Shown here piece after piece: positions 12,639 through 25,080 of a stretch of DNA of 64,000 nt. Both the position numbers and the translations under genes were made by a program. A model generated the notes under the pieces. The model made no database searches. It was not told the origin of the DNA and worked only from the letters and a program-made list of their open reading frames with translations. How positions within the stretch are numbered: the stretch's first letter is position 1; every line of letters begins with the position of its first letter. The stretch comes from Allium sativum (taxonomy: Eukaryota; Streptophyta; Magnoliopsida; Asparagales; Amaryllidaceae), in NCBI GenBank assembly GCA_030737875.1, contig CM060912.1:126324493-126388492 (forward strand), written 5' to 3'.

Positions 12639-14403
12639 GACTCTCCAAACATAAAAGCTTTGCCATTATGTCCCTACTTTCTGCTCCATGAAAGCATTTT
12701 GTACACCAACCAGAATACCAAAAGTGTCTGTATATCCAAAATTTAACATGCTGTTTTTTATTTTCGTTTTTGATAATTTGTTTTCTTGCAGGCATTTGGT
12801 ATTGGATTGTGGTAAAGAGGTTTAACATTGCATAGAAGAAAGTCGAGACAAATTTAAAGAAGAAAATGGAATTTGCTAGTAACATAGAAATAACAGGTTA
12901 AAATCTCCCTGCATGCCCTTGGTGAGTATATATATTTAATGTTAAGGGTTTTTTTTCTTTTCAATTTTGACATTTTTTTAATAAAATTATATTTATTTTT
13001 TATTCAAGAATAGCACTAATGCTAGCTGGAACTCGAAACCTCTAGAATCATAGTATAAAGTCCTTGTGATATTTAATGTTAAGTTTATGTTTAAGCCTTG
13101 GTAATTTGAGATTTCTACATTGTGCAAAGGTTAAATATATTGGTAAACGGTTTACTATAAGTCTATAACTCAATTTGAATAGTTTCAGACACCACAAATA
13201 TGACTGACTTCTAGAGATTATCCTTGCAGTGTACATCAAAAGCAACTTTACTTGTGCAATTTATTCAAGTAACTATATGATATAAACTTCTCAATCCAAA
13301 TGATGCCAACTGCTAAAATATAAAATATATCAATAGAAGGCAACTTGTTTTCTTCTTGGACAATTAGTTCATGCATTGACGCATAATATATACCTGCATC
13401 TTCAATAGTTTTTGCTTTTCTTTCCACTATCCATTATGGAGATACATGGACCATAGCCGTGTTATATCATTAACTTTGATTTTACATTAGGGAAAAAGAG
13501 TAAAATCAAATCCTGTAACCCAGATTTTCGATAACCAATAGCCTAAAACAACTTCAATATTTATTTCGGATGTATAAATTTAATAATCGGCCTAAAATGT
13601 ATAGCCAATAGCCGAAAATGTATGCATCATGAACCGCTTTACCAACTCAATTGTACATTACATAATATAGTTATGTTGTTATTGATTATTAATAATTTAA
13701 CAAAAAACAATGTACTAATTATTTGTTTTTATTTATAGTTCAAACGCACTACCGAAAGCATATGTGAACTAGATGACAAGCGAGGAATCTCTTTTGGTGG
13801 AATTCTACCCCAAAGGTAAAGATAACAGTTCTTCTTTTTTCTTTTAATGAAAATTTTCAAGTATGGCACATAAGCTTATTATAGTGTTTGTAACTTTGTA
13901 GTGTTGCTGCGTTATCTCCTATGCTTGGTGTTTCGGCTTGTTTGAGGCCAGGTGTTTCTCTGGTTGATGTGTATTGGTCTGTAGTGTTGCTATGTTGAAG
14001 CTGTGGTTCTTATGCTATTGGGGTGACTTGAGATCAAGTAATTATCATTTGGATTTCTTGATGCATCAGCTTCGTTTGGCAGCTTGCCTCCTCTTAGTTG
14101 CAAGTCAAGGAACTCAACTTAATGGTGTTGCAAGTGAGTCTCTCATGTCATATTTCAAGGCTATTTGTTCGGAAGTGTTTTTTCTGTGTCATTGTTGTTT
14201 GATGTCAAGCACACAAGTTGGTGTATGATTATGTAACAATACGCCAAATATTTTCTAAAAATTATTGTTTGTAATATTGAAAATTTGAGTATCTAAATAA
14301 ATTAGTTTGTAAATAGCAGTAATAATTGTTTTGCTTATGGAGTATCGCTATATTTAGTGTATTGTTCATTTCAGCTATAAAAGATGTTTATTTATTTTTT
14401 AAA

Positions 14404-14641
14404 TGCAACTGTCAATCACAGCGGTGCAAAACAGTTGTAGTAGATATTATTACAACGATGCATAACTATTGTAATAAAGTTTATTACAATGGTGGAAAAA
14501 AGTTGTAAAATATACATATTACAACAGTGTTGCAACGGTGTAAAAAAGTTGTAAAAGATTTTAGTCTATTACAACTTCTTAATGCATGACGGTTAGCCCA
14601 CCATTGTAAAATGTATATAATAGGGTCATTTTGTTGTAGTG
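14404..14641. repeat. CACTA-1 subterminal motif array
   Basis: About ten copies of TTACAAC or its inverse GTTGTAA (some with one change) are spaced through the last 240 bases before the terminus. Dense short subterminal repeats in both orientations are the usual transposase-binding region of CACTA elements. Confidence 0.75.
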
Positions 14642-17600
14642 GGTCTTTCTGTACCAACAATCATATAGGTTAGATTTGATAGTCGGTTATTTAACTATAA
14701 AATAAAACAACCATTCAACCATAAAAATAAAATGAATTTACTGGTTCAGTACTCAACATCATTTGACTTCTTTATTTAAAAAAAATTAACAAATAATTTA
14801 AAACTCATAAATCTTTTATTCCCGTAACTTCAACATTCATTAGTCCCTGACTGTAAATGGGTAAGAGAATAATTCCCTAATTATCAACCTCGAAGAACGA
14901 AATCAACATCAGATTAACACCTAGAAAATCACTCAACTAAACCAATCTCCAGTTATGCTCCAATTATTATCTTAACTCGTTATCAACTCATTATATCTCA
15001 CTTATAATCAATTCAACCCTTTTCCACTTTGAAAATCTCATTTCAATTCCATTCATTTCACTTAATTTCATTATTAAGTCTCGCCCATTTAAAATCGATG
15101 TTTTAACTTCACACCTCTTTTAAAAATCTTATTTATAAACTCAGGTTTAATATAAATTCCTTTTATATCTTGATTTCTTCTTACTTAATTTAAATATTAA
15201 ATAAAAGTTTATTTTAATCTGTTGTATTCGGTAAAAACCCCTTTTACAACTTCATTCACAAAAACTCGGGTTTTAAAATGTATACCCGATCATAAACTCT
15301 TTTCACAATTTAAATATATTCCATTACATTATCGATTTCTTACTTAAATCATTTCCCTTTTAAAAACTAATCTCTTAAATTAAATAATAAATTTCCTTCA
15401 ACAATATATATTATAAAATTAGTTAACTGCTTTATTAACTAAAATAAATAATAAATTTCTTTTAAAAATCCTATTAAAATTAAAAAATTACTCGTTGAAC
15501 TATCCCATTTGATTTATTAAATCAAATAAATCAATTAACAAATTCTAATTAAAATAGCTGACTTAATCAACCCCAAAGCATGATTATCTCGTTAATCTAT
15601 TCCAATTAGTTTTCCATTTAAATTAATAAATAATATAATTAATTAAAAAAATTCATTTAATTGACTCTTCGAAATAATTAATCTAATTCTTAGTCGTCTG
15701 GTAAATTTCTACTCACTTGCTTATAAATCTCCTTATTATAAGAATTTGATTTACAAATTAGTTCTATAATTATTTATAAACTTAATTAATAATTAATAAA
15801 TATTTATTTCTTGTTTAATAAACTTATATTCCAACATAATAGATTTAAAAAATTATTTTTAGTTGTAAAATAAATTTTATAACTACGTTTCTGTTGATTC
15901 ATCGGCAGTAAATCCATATTTATAAAACGGTTGATTTTCAAGCCATGTGGTGCCAGTTACTCAACCAATACTGCCCACTGGTTAAAAACACACAGCGTTG
16001 AATTCCAATTAACAACTAAATCAATTTTCCCAATTCATATTGGGTAAACAGTTCATATAATAGTAATATGAAAATAAATAATAAATTTGAGGAATCCAGT
16101 TGGATCCCTCCAACCTGTTTCCCTGCATCCAAATACGTTATCTCAAATAGTATTATTCAATTAAATAAACAGATATAATATTTAACAGTAATCCAATCAT
16201 CCATATTTTAATTTAATATGTTTATATTATTATAAACATAACCAACAAGGTAAGTTACCTCGTTTGGAAACAATCGTTAAAAATAACAATTAGAATTCGT
16301 TTAAAATAAACGAACGTTGAATCAACCAATTTATCGAATATATAAATAATATTCAGCACATAACAAACAATTATCAACCATAACACACAAAATAAATCCC
16401 GACCTATATAAAATATAAGTGGGTAAAAACTAAGTGAGTTAAACTCACTTTGATTTGATTCGTTTCTGAAATGGTTCAGTTATAGTTAAATAAGATAGTC
16501 ATTTAATTTCACTATAAATTCCGGCCGTCTCCTGTATTGTCTAGATCAGTTCCATAATGTCCTGCATTTTTCCATGATTTCGATGTAGCTCGTTTCGTTA
16601 AATTCTGATAAGCTGAGTACAAGTTATAACCATTTTAACTTCATATGATTGAAGTATTTAATTAATTTAACTTAACCTTAAATTATAATTAAGGAAATAA
16701 ACTAATTACTTTATAACCTAAATCGCCCAACCCTGCTCACAATTAACCAGTCCAATAAATCTTCCCCACGCCTAGCTTATCTTCTTCCCACTAGCTGCCA
16801 AACATTTTTGTTTGTTAAATCTTCAGGTGGAACAGAACGCGACTGGGCTTTGTTTATATCTTTCTGCTTCATCCTAAAAAAAACTACCATGTATTTTGAC
16901 CAAAATGTGCACCCCTTTCTTATTAATGAATCCGCTCCATTATCTTAATACCTTCATTCAAGAATTACTGGCAATCCTTCTTCTCGTTAATTCAACTCCT
17001 CTGTCCAAACTTTCCTGCTCTCGCAAGTCCCTCATCCTTTTTCATTTTCTACTTCATTTCATTCTCCTGCTATCTATCTTTCTTCTCCACTACTTCAAAG
17101 TGGCTACGTTCAAAAGAATTGCCAACTCAAACTTTCCCTTTGTACACCTGCGTTGAAATAATTTTCCTTAAGCCTTTGATATGCATTTACATTGTAAACT
17201 GCGACACTATTTTGATTTCCTTCATTCCTCTTGGTTTTCGAAAGCTTGCTAGTTCAAAAGCATATACCATGTCTTCAACACGCAGGATCTCCACCTTATC
17301 CGTCCACTGCCGTCAGTGGAGTCCATCGGACAAGGTCGTCACCTCCTTCGCCTCGAATCCAATGCTCCAGTCCTTCCCAGTCGCCAGCAAAACACCTCGA
17401 AAGCCGCTCCCTTTCTATCCTTTTTCCGACCATCTCGCCAACCAGAAAACGATCACCGCCGCTCGGTTTGATGATATTGCTGAGTACTCGAACTTTGCAG
17501 TTGAAGACCTTCGATTTAAATGTATGGATGTGGAATTAAATTGATCAAAAGATTGGAGCAAATCTGCCATTGGTTTTATAAAGGTGGAGGCGAAAAATAT

Positions 17601-18554
17601 TTCCGTGGTTGACCATGCAAGTACGGTTGACTAAAATTAGGGTAACGCTGAAAGTTGGGTATATGTATAGGGATAGAATATAGAATATTTTATTAAACCG
17701 AAATTTAGTGACGAAGTAACGTCTTAAACCGCCATATACAATCTCCATTTTTGAAAAAAAATTGTAATTCTAGCATAAAAATAATATTCCAGACATGATG
17801 GGCCAGGTTTCGTCGAATTCCGGCATCGTTTATAAAATGTCCTTTATAATTCACAGGTGAAAAACATGCGTTTAAATTTTCCACGATCACAACATAAATC
17901 TAAATAACTTGAAACTTGAAAGACTACAAGACCTTATCATTAAGGATTTAATAAATTAGTTTCGCTGAAAACCGAGTTTGTTTGCATATCGATTATTCAA
18001 TTTTACGCGTCTACCAATGCTATTTTGTACACCGAAAACACCCAGTCTTCAAAAATAACAAACAATATATCTTTCCTGACTCCAACCGTCCGTACGAATT
18101 CAACGGAATTCGTTTCATGGCTTAATTCGATCATTATCTCGAGTTACACACAAATCCTTTTTAAATCAAATTATATTATTTAATTAATCGCCATAATCTA
18201 TTAATAATTCCATAACGACTATTTTAAATTTTGAATTGGATGTAATTGACAATCAATAATACGAAAACTCCATTTTCTTCTTACATTAAAAAATTATAAT
18301 CAAATCGATCCGGACGATTCTTGTTTCACCGAATTCTGACTTAAAATGGATTATGTATATTCAGTTGAAGTTCAAATCATAAATTACAAACTACCGCGAC
18401 GTTACGAGTTCGTTTTATAATTATATATAAATTAAAAGATTAAACTTCTTTATATAAGAAAATTATATATTTGAATCAATTTAAAATTCCAAATCAATAT
18501 TAAATAAAACAAAATAAAATAAATATCTGACTATGGAAAATATGGGACGTTACA
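14642..18554 (-). repeat. G3 3' LTR, right 3.9 kb
   Basis: The sequence aligns along its whole length with the second G3 LTR (about 21295-23859 plus 33617-34967). It ends GGGACGTTACA at 18554, next to a polypurine-tract complement. The left part, expected to match 19780-21290, is absent because CACTA-1 begins at that point. Around 17215-17260 it keeps the uninterrupted site into which CACTA-2 inserted in the sister LTR. By eye the two copies differ at roughly a tenth of positions, so this is an old insertion. Confidence 0.85.
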
Positions 18555-19779
18555 TTCCTTTCCCCTTAAAAGAATTTCGTCCCCGAAATTGCTAAGTTGT
18601 TACAACCCACTATCTTTTCAAAAACCCAATTTACTTTAAATCCAAACCATTTCTAAAACTTTTCAAAAATATCAAAAAAAAAAATCTAACATATGAAATT
18701 CCTGGAAAAATTCTGCAGAGTCTCCCTTGTACGAAGTGACTTCTGCGATATCGTAGGATCAAATAATATATATACGTCGACCTACACGACCGAAAAACAA
18801 AATTCAAAACCCAAATTTTTTATTTTCGTGTAAGCGTACCTTATGCAAGCTCTATTGAGCATACTTGCTCAATTTATTGCAATATACTCAACCCAAATCA
18901 ACCTCAAAGCCATTTGGCACCTGTATTCAACTCAATTCATCATGTAAGTAACCAATACATGAAATTTTAAATAACATTTCATTAATCAATAGGTTAACAA
19001 CATAAAATTCCAAAACGAAACAAGGATTAAATCATCTAATTTCAATTTGTAAACGATTCAGTTCCAATTTATAATACTGGAATACTTTTCTTTAGCTTAC
19101 AATTCATTCAATTTCTTACTAAACCATTTATAAATTCTATATTCATAAATTTAACAAACAACCAACAAATAATGCACAAACAATATAACCAATCATTCAT
19201 CTTTTACTAACTATTAATATTCAATACTAATATTTACTTATATTCACAAGGGTTTTCATATCAATCGATTTATATCAGACTGATTCCCATTTCATTATTA
19301 CTAATTCAATTCCAAATTCAAATTTTTAATCCAATTTATCTTCCAATTTTATTTAACTTATTTTAAGTTAAATTCTGATCCATTTTAATTTAAAAATCAA
19401 TTCCTCATTCACAAATTCCATATGTGAAATCTCTTCAAGTTATATTAAACCATTTAAATTTATAATCCAATTTGAATTCCATTCAAACCAATCAAACAAA
19501 TCAATATCTAAATAACTTGATAAAAATATTTCTTTTCTATAAAATATATAATTTAGGTAAAATTATTTCATTTACCCCCTTTATAAAATAATATCGTGTC
19601 AGTTATCAGTTCAAAATCGAACCAATCAAATAACACAACATAAAACATTTTTATATAAAATTTACAAATACGCTCTCATATATATACTCTCAACTCAATC
19701 TAGGGTATTACTAACCCTATCTCTATCGAGTTACGCCATAGAGCCAAGGTTATTACTAAACCCTATGCTCTAATACCAC
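18555..19779 (-). mobile_element. G3 internal region, 1.2 kb, non-coding
   Basis: This runs from the polypurine-tract complement TTCCTTTCCCCTTAAAAG (18555-18572) to the primer-site complement GCTCTAATACCA (19767-19778, one mismatch to the initiator-Met-tRNA site). There is no frame of note. The interior is less than a quarter of the LTR length. G3 is a non-autonomous, large-LTR element; the shared PPT block suggests kinship with the chromoviruses here. Confidence 0.75.
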
Positions 19780-22700
19780 TGCAACGACCCGGGAAATTCG
19801 ACGCCCGAATTCCAACAATAATACATAAACCCGTATTACTTGCCAGAACTTAAGTATCGATAATACCAGTTAGTTAATGAAAGATAATAGAGGGTGAGAT
19901 AAGAAAGAATGAAAATTTAGAATAGAATAAGAAGAACCAACTAACTAACACAACATAGAATCTCATATCGCAGCGGAACAAAAAAAAATAAAGAAATAAA
20001 ACTTTATTGAGAGATTTGAAATAAAAACTTACAATCCTCAGAGTACATCAATACATCTGGATAGTTATAATAATTTGTCCTCATATACAACACACAGTGG
20101 AACACACACTAGATATATACGTCTGAATACTTCCAGCATGTCTTCTAAAATCCGTATCATCATAACCTGGAACCTGAAAAATGCGGTCTAACCCGAGCAG
20201 TTACAAATGTCGGATCAGCCTATTGGACCAGAGTGAGCAAACTCGCTAAGTTTATAAACAACACCCAACTTGATTTTAAAGTCAAAACCTTTCTTTTCAA
20301 AAGAAAATATAATCGCAAGACAGTCCACACATAAACACGGATGGTTTTTACCTTACGATAACCCAAAACATTTTAGAACTCACATCTTATTCTGATATTA
20401 TAATAGTGTCTAAATCAAATAAATAATCATCTAGCAGAACACTTGCATCTCATGTTCTACATATATAATATAAAATCAAAATCCGTAGGCGCTTATTGGA
20501 AATTGGATTCCGACTATGAAAAGTATGGAACCTTCTGCTGATAGTGTATCTCTAGAGGGGAATACACAGGGTTAAATAAGAACATCTTGCAACCGAACCA
20601 CATATTGTCGATCACTCATTTCTCTTGAGCGTATCGAATGTATATCACCAACGGTTGGGCTCAAACTACCATTTCCCGGAAAGGGACAGCATCGAAATAG
20701 ATGAAATAGATTTTCTCTAAATAGGTGATTATACACCCTACTTGGGAGCGACCCACTTAGCCATGCTACCTGCCTAATTTTTGTCATTTCCCAGTTGAAG
20801 AGGCTTGAGGTTTATCACTATCTTTAGAACATCACATCAACATTCACTTTGAATGTCACATTATCAGATATGTCAAATCACTAATTGACGTTCCTAAAAA
20901 TACTCTGGTCGTTCAGCTAAAAGAAGTGCCCCTCTCCACCACTAATAGAATTACATTTGTAAATATCAACGTACGTGATTCTTAAGAAATATTCTGTTAG
21001 ATATTCGTCCATACAAGTCGTCCAAAAACAAGATGAACCAAAGGTACCCTCCTAGTACATCCTAGACATCACCCTCTAGATCAGTAGCGAGTAGTCCTTG
21101 CAATCCGTATATTTTAATGATAGAATTACAGCATATCTCCGGTCATGACCCGGAGATTTTAAGTGTCTTTACCATTTTATGAATATCCACGGTCTTCAAT
21201 TACTTCATCTCGATCAACATCTAATATCTTCAATATTTTGTATTTTTGGTCCGGAATGGTTTTCGAATATAAATTCGATTCCGATTTTTCCGTAACAACA
21301 ATTGTATTGGTCAGATTTGATAGTCGGTTATTTAACTATCAAAAAACAAATATTCAACCATAAAAATAAAATGAATTTACTAGTTCAGTACTCAGCATCA
21401 CTTTGCTTCTTTATTTAAAAATAATTAACAAATAATTTAAAATTAATAAATCTTTTATTCCCGTTACTTCAACATTCATTAGTCCCTGACGATAAATGGG
21501 TAAGAGAATGATTCCTTAAGCATCAACCCCGAATACCGAAATCAACATCAGATTAACACTCGGAAAATCACTCAACTCAACCAATCAATAGTTAGGTTCC
21601 AATTATTATCTTAACTCATTATCAAATCATTATATCTCACTTATAATCCATTTAATCCTTTTCCACTTTAAAAATCTCATTTCAATTCCATTCATTTCAC
21701 TTAATTTCATTACTAAGTCTCGCCCATTTAAAATCGATGTTTTAACTTCAAACTTCTTTTAAAAATCTTATTTATAAACTCAGGTTTAATACAAATTCGT
21801 TTTACATCTCGTTTTATTCTTAATTAATTTAAATATTAAGTAAACGTTTATTTTAAGCTGTCGTATTTGCATAAAACCCCTTTTACAACTTCATTCACAA
21901 AAACTCGGGTTTAAAATATATACCCGATCATAAACTCATTTCACAATGTAACTATATTCCATTACATTATCGATTTCTTGCTTAAATCACTTCCCTTTTA
22001 AAAAATAATCTCTTAAATTAAATAATAAGTTTACTTCAGCACTAAATATTGTAAAATTAGTTAACTGCTTTATTAACTAAAATAAAAAATAAATTTCTTT
22101 TAAAAATTCCTATTAAAATTAAACAATTACTCGTTGAACTATCCCATTTGATTTACTAAATCAAGTAAATCAATTAACAAATTCTAATTAAAATAGCTGA
22201 CTTAATCAACCCCAAAACTTGATTATCTCGTTAATCAATTCTAAGTAATTTTCCTTTTAAATTAATAAATAATATAAATAATTAAATAATTTCATTTAAT
22301 TGACTCTTCGAAATAATTAATCTATTTCTTAACCCTCTGGTTAATTTGTACTCACTTGCTTATGAATTTCCTTATTATAAGAATTTGCTTTATAAAATAA
22401 TTCTATAATTATTTATAAACTTAATTAATAAATAATAAATATTTCCTGTTTAATAAACTTCTATTCCAACATAATAGTTTTAAAAATCCGTTTTCAGTTG
22501 TAAAATAAATTTTATAACTACGTTTCTGTTGATTCACCGACGGTAAATCCATATTTATAAAATGTTTGATTTTCAAGCCATTTGATGCCAATTACTCAAC
22601 CAATACTGCCCACTGGTTAAAAGCACACAACGTTGAATTCCAATCAACAACTAAATCAATTTATCTAATTCATATTGGGTAACAGTTCATATAATGGTAA

Positions 22701-23859
22701 TATGAAAATAAATAATAAATTTAAGAAATCCAGTTGGATTCCTCCAACCTGTTTCCCTGCATCCAAATATGTTATATCAAATAATATTATTTGATTAAAT
22801 AAAAAAATATAATATTTAACAATAAATAATAACAAAAATCCAATCATCCATATTTTAATTTAATACGTTCATATTATTGTAAACGTAACCAACAAGGTAA
22901 GTTTCCTCGTTCAGAAGTAATCATTAAAAATAGCGATTAGAATTCATTTAAAATAAACGAATATTAAATTACCCAATTTATCGAATATATAAATAATATT
23001 CAACACACAGTAAATAATTATAAACCATAGCACACAAAACAAGTCCCGACTTATATAAAATATAAGTGGGTAAATACCGAGCGAGTTAAACTCATTTTGA
23101 TTTGATTCGTTTCTGAAGTGGTTCGGTTACAATCAAATTAAATAGTCGTTTAATTTAACTGTAAATTTCAGCCGTCTCCTATACTGTCCAGATCAGTTCC
23201 ATAATGTCTTGCTCTTTGCCATAATTCCGATATAGCTCGTTTCGTTAAACTCCGATAAGCTGAGTACAAGTTATAACCATATTAACTTCATAGATAGAAG
23301 TATATAATTAATTTAACTTGACCTTAAATTATATTTAAGGAAATAAACTAATTACTTTATAACCTAAATCGACCGACCTTGCTCACAATTAACTAGTCCA
23401 ATAAAACTTCCCCACGCCTGACTTATCTTCTTCCCACTAGCTGCCAAACAATTTTGTTTGTTAAAACTTCAGGTGGAATAGAATGCGGCTGGACTTTGTT
23501 TATATTTTTCTGCTTCATCCTCAAAACAACTATCATGTATTTTGATCAAAATGTGCACTCCTTTCTTATTAATGAATCCGCTCCATTATCTTAATCCCTT
23601 CGTTCAAGAATTACTAGCAATCCTTCTTCTCGTTAATTCAACTCCTTCTTCCAGACTTTCTTGCTTTCGCAAGTTCCTCATCCTTTTCCATTTTCTGCTT
23701 CATTTTGTTCTCCTTCTATCTATCTATCTTCTCCACTGCTTCAAACTAAAAGAATTGCCAATTCAAACTTTCCCCTCATACACCTGTGTTCAAACAATTT
23801 TCGTTAAGCCTTTGATATGGCTTCATGTTGTAAACTGCGGTACTGTTTTGATTTCCTTC

Positions 23860-24150
23860 CACTACAAGAAAACACTGATTTAGCATCAAAAATTTAGAAG
23901 CGGAAATTTCCGTCGCTAATTAGCGGCGGATTTCCATGCGATCTGCAAGGGATAAATTTTTGTTTTTTCATTTTTTTTCCTTTTATTTATCACCGTCGTC
24001 TTCTGCCATCTCTCGCTAAGTCGTTGCAAATTGCGTCAAATCACCGACGGAAAATTTCTACCGCTATTTTCCGCTGCAAATACGAGCAGAATACCGACGA
24101 ATATTTATAGAAGCTTTTTTGCAGCAGAATTCCGACGGATTTGCAAGAGA
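23860..24150. repeat. CACTA-2 left subterminal repeats
   Basis: Repeated CCGTCGCTAAT, CCGACGGA and related motifs in both orientations follow the terminal inverted repeat. The same motifs fill the right end. Confidence 0.75.
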
Positions 24151-24453
24151 TGTTTATATTTTTATTTTTAAGATATACATAGGGCAATCAACATCCTCAC
24201 ACTACTGTTAATTTGAGCCATTGAGATCAAACTATCTAACGGTTGTAATTAGTCATCCGTGTGCATTGAGGACCTTCAAATTGGAAAAACAAATTGTAAC
24301 GTGGAATTTTAATTCTCTCTACAGATCAAAATCACGCCTTCCCCTTTTCTTTTCTTCGTCAATCTTAAACCTAGATCAACAAGTTTTCTCCAAATTTTAA
24401 AAAGCTACATAAATTAAAATAAAAAAATGTTCTGTTGAGATATTATCCGATTT

Positions 24454-25080
24454 ATAATGGCGTCCTCTAGACACGCCTGGCAAGCCGACTTATCTTTGTT
24501 TCCGACCTTCCAACCCCTTTCCGGTCTTCTCCGACACCAGATCCATCACGCCAACCTCCTCCTGACATGGCAATCTCAAGAATCGTGCCCAATCTACTGC
24601 CGTAGACGAATCCCAAGCCTCCGCGAATTATCTTCCTGAGAAGTCGACAGCGAAGGTTCCTGGTACAGGTCCGACTGATCTTGCTAATAAAAATTCGCTG
24701 CCTGCCCCGCTTCCTCCTGCGATGGATGCGGATGGTTTCCAGCTGGTACTTTCTAAAAGGAATCGAAACCATAGAGACACAATTGTTTCCGCCATCTCAA
24801 AATCTGCTATCCTCTGCATATGTTCCTGAAAGTTGAAATCCTAAATGCTCTGTCCATAAAGCAAAATCGAATGGAGCTGATTTGAGGAAAAAGGGTAATG
24901 CTTGCCAGAATAGCATCCAAGAAGGCGCTTCCTTCCTACCATTGCCTACTCCCGCAGTAAAATCCGCAGCAATTGAAGAACTCACAGCAGGCGTCTCGAC
25001 AAGATTCCCGTGCTTGGAAGGATGTCGTCAAAGATAGTCAGGTTCCAGTAAGAATTCCGCTAAAATATTATTTGCCTAAA
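24454..25080 (+). pseudogene. Possible captured coding fragment (LINE ORF1-like?), frame-broken
   Basis: This GC-richer stretch starts with ATG at 24457 (MASSRHAWQADL) and continues in other frames with DADGFQLVLSKRNRNHRD (about 24725-24780) and AWKDVVKDSQVPVRIPLKYY (about 25010-25070). The last two resemble the proline/lysine-rich N-terminal part of plant LINE-1 ORF1 proteins, in which a WKDVV-like phrase precedes the RNA-binding part. Stops and frameshifts separate the pieces. The likeness is weak and from memory of the family. A captured host exon is equally possible. Confidence 0.3.

Larger units (their letters stand above)
11493..14641. mobile_element. CACTA-1 transposon, right end and part of interior
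   Basis: The right terminus reads TTTTGTTGTAGTG at 14641, the complement of CACTACAACAAAA, a CACTA-superfamily inverted repeat. It is preceded by a subterminal array of short motifs. G3 LTR sequence starts immediately after it. No left CACTAC end lies between 11493 and 14641, so the left end is either outside the window beyond G1 or deleted. The interior has no transposase. It includes a 54-bp tandem duplication (12531-12638) and short exon-like stretches near 11500-11690 and 13740-14220 that I cannot assign. Membership of the leftmost part is inferred. Confidence 0.6.

Noticed and set aside
13974..14228. 84-codon frame MVCSVAMLKLWFLCYWGDL as a captured gene
   Set aside because: No recognisable domain, no homologous copy in the window; kept only as unassigned CACTA-1 interior.
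16896..17544. Frames of 86 and 141 codons shared with 23542-23883 and 33709-33966
   Set aside because: They lie in the two LTRs of G3, which were identical at insertion, so sharing is expected. The first is hydrophobic low-complexity (CT-rich DNA). Changes between copies hit all codon positions. Not annotated as genes.
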